DNA of 64,000 nt from Corynebacterium canis (GTDB taxonomy: Bacteria > Actinomycetota > Actinomycetes > Mycobacteriales > Mycobacteriaceae). The notes beneath the pieces were generated by a model. The model was not told the origin of the DNA. It was given only the letters and a program-made list of their open reading frames with translations, and ran no database searches. The DNA is taken from contig NZ_CP047080.1 in assembly GCF_030408595.1 (NCBI RefSeq), forward strand, positions 1,075,247 through 1,139,246, in the 5' to 3' direction. The position numbers were made by a program, and so were the translations under genes. Position 1 is the stretch's first letter. Each line of letters starts with the position of its first letter. Below are positions 62,883-64,000 of the stretch, piece by piece.

Positions 62883-64000
62883 TTAGAGTTCGGAGCCGGT
62901 GACCTCGTAGCATTGGAGGACGGTGGCGTCGCCGGTGGTTTCCACTTCGAGGTGCGCGCAGTAGGTGTCAAAGTAGACGCGGCTGGCCATGGTGGCCACG
63001 CCGCCGTCGGCGAAGATCTCCACGGTGGAGCCGTCCACAAGGATGGTGAGCGCGTCGGTGTCCGCCGCGATGAGTTCCGCCTCGGCGATGGGGGAGCCGA
63101 GGTGATGCGGGTTCATGGAGCGGTCGAATTGCAGGCGATCGCCGGAGTGGCGGACCACCGCCGCGATGGATTCATCGGGGTTATACAGGGTGACGGTGAC
63201 GGCGCCCTCGCTGGCATCGAACAATCCGGTCCACATGCGGGCCCAATTGGTTTGCTCCACGGCGGCGGGCAGGCCGAAGGCGGGGGTTTGGAATAGCAGG
63301 CCGCCCTCCAGGGTGGTCAGCCGGGGAACCGAAAGGCAGTTCGCCCAGTCCTCGGTCTTGAGGCTGTGGTGTGTGGTGGGGTCGTCGTAACGCCCGATAC
63401 CATTCATCAGGCCGAAGAGGGCGGCGCGGCCGTAGGTGGCGTGATCCAAGGTGTTGGTATTGCGCGGCCGGGTGAAATCGTGGCCGAAATCCAGGCGCTG
63501 GAACGGCGTGCGCACGGTAAATACCGTGCCGTCGAGGCGGCCCACGAGGTAGCCGGAATGATCGATACCGTCGCGCTCCAGGGTGACAATCAGGATGTCG
63601 AATAGCTCTTCGGAATCCGGGTGGAGTTCGTCCCGCAGCTGGATAATGCGCGGGGCCACCAAGCGCTGCTCGTTTTCCAAGTTCGTGGTGCCCTGAAAGG
63701 TCAGCGGGCCGAGCACGTTCCAGTTCCGGCGGTCGGTGGACTCGGAGATCACCAATGTCGGGTGCTCGGTCTTGCCCGTCACCGCCAGCATTAACCAGCC
63801 GTTATCCTTTGGAAAGACGCAGGGGGAGCGGAAATCGGTAAAACCATCGCGATCGGCCAGCACTTCGCCGCAGCGCACCACATGTTCGTCGAGGTGCAGG
63901 GCGTCGTCAGAAATCTCCGCCAGGGTTTCGGCGATGTTTTCGATCGTGGCGACGTGGATACTGCAGCCGTCTTCCGTCACGGAAGTGAAAAACAGATCCG
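62883..64000 (-). CDS. GH32 (sucrase/levanase-like) protein, 5' partial, likely inactive
   Basis: About 372 residues of the C-terminal part, open past the right edge. DLFFTSVTEDG and FTDFRSPCVFPKDNGWLML are GH32 blade sequences, followed by GHDFTRPRNTNT and ALFGLMNG. The transition-state motif RDP reads RSP, and the acid/base region WECPD appears as LVAPR. The C-terminal beta-sandwich has ALTILVDGSTVEIFADGG, the GH32_C signature. The first catalytic motif (NDPNG) lies beyond the window. Confidence 0.75.
   Translation of the reverse strand, partial: DLFFTSVTEDGCSIHVATIENIAETLAEISDDALHLDEHVVRCGEVLADRDGFTDFRSPCVFPKDNGWLMLAVTGKTEHPTLVISESTDRRNWNVLGPLTFQGTTNLENEQRLVAPRIIQLRDELHPDSEELFDILIVTLERDGIDHSGYLVGRLDGTVFTVRTPFQRLDFGHDFTRPRNTNTLDHATYGRAALFGLMNGIGRYDDPTTHHSLKTEDWANCLSVPRLTTLEGGLLFQTPAFGLPAAVEQTNWARMWTGLFDASEGAVTVTLYNPDESIAAVVRHSGDRLQFDRSMNPHHLGSPIAEAELIAADTDALTILVDGSTVEIFADGGVATMASRVYFDTYCAHLEVETTGDATVLQCYEVTGSEL

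Overview
The window is chromosomal DNA from a high-GC actinobacterium, most probably a Corynebacterium. This rests on the block typA - lpqW-like - mshB - small membrane protein - fdxC - dapC, followed by dapD, a dapD paralogue, dapE, a LOG-family protein, a DivIVA-like protein and a DUF3117 protein, which is the gene neighbourhood known from Corynebacterium and Mycobacterium. Mycothiol synthesis (mshB) and a DtxR-like iron box point the same way. I saw no rRNA, tRNA or CRISPR array. The species cannot be fixed from sequence alone.

Left part (1-17.5 kb): the 3'-truncated end of an IS3-family insertion sequence abuts a broken copy of an intergenic repeat. Then follow small metabolic and envelope genes (GAD-like/DUF1851, HAD phosphatase, anchored glycosidase-like protein, DUF218 protein, monooxygenase-like protein), an orphan class III nucleotidyl cyclase, a frameshifted arsenite/bile-acid-type permease, a ZIP metal transporter, a TOTE-type primase-helicase fusion, a Pit phosphate permease, a DUF808 protein, a P2-type ATPase and a ketopantoate-reductase-like protein.

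Middle part (18-40 kb) is transport-rich. A heterodimeric ABC exporter-fold pair diverges from a family 5 ABC importer operon that ends in a thioredoxin-reductase-like flavoprotein, with a DtxR-like box between them. This suggests metallophore or iron uptake. A TPP riboswitch heads a ykoEDC thiamine-precursor ECF transporter, followed by a P-loop kinase, an L-lactate permease and a complete oligopeptide (opp) operon.

The stretches 33.5-34.5, 39.9-40.9, 42.0-42.4, 47.0, 52.3-52.6 and 62.1-62.9 kb, plus 1.3 and 17.8 kb, hold dispersed non-coding repeats of at least three kinds. Family A has alternating TTTTTTACAC/GTGTAAAAAA boxes. Family B is a 260-bp unit with one or two TTCTTC...GAAGAA hairpins. 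Family C is the palindrome AGATCTGCCTGAGGCAGAT and its half sites. They are mosaic, share modules and are the least explained content here.

Right part (42-64 kb): a secreted trypsin-like protein, arsenate reductase, the typA-to-dapC block, a GtrA protein, an XRE regulator with a membrane partner, an apparent tandem duplication of a (dapD - amino-acid permease) cassette next to dapE, conserved small actinobacterial genes, an RlmA-like methyltransferase without its zinc finger, and the 3' part of a GH32-like gene that seems to have lost catalytic residues.
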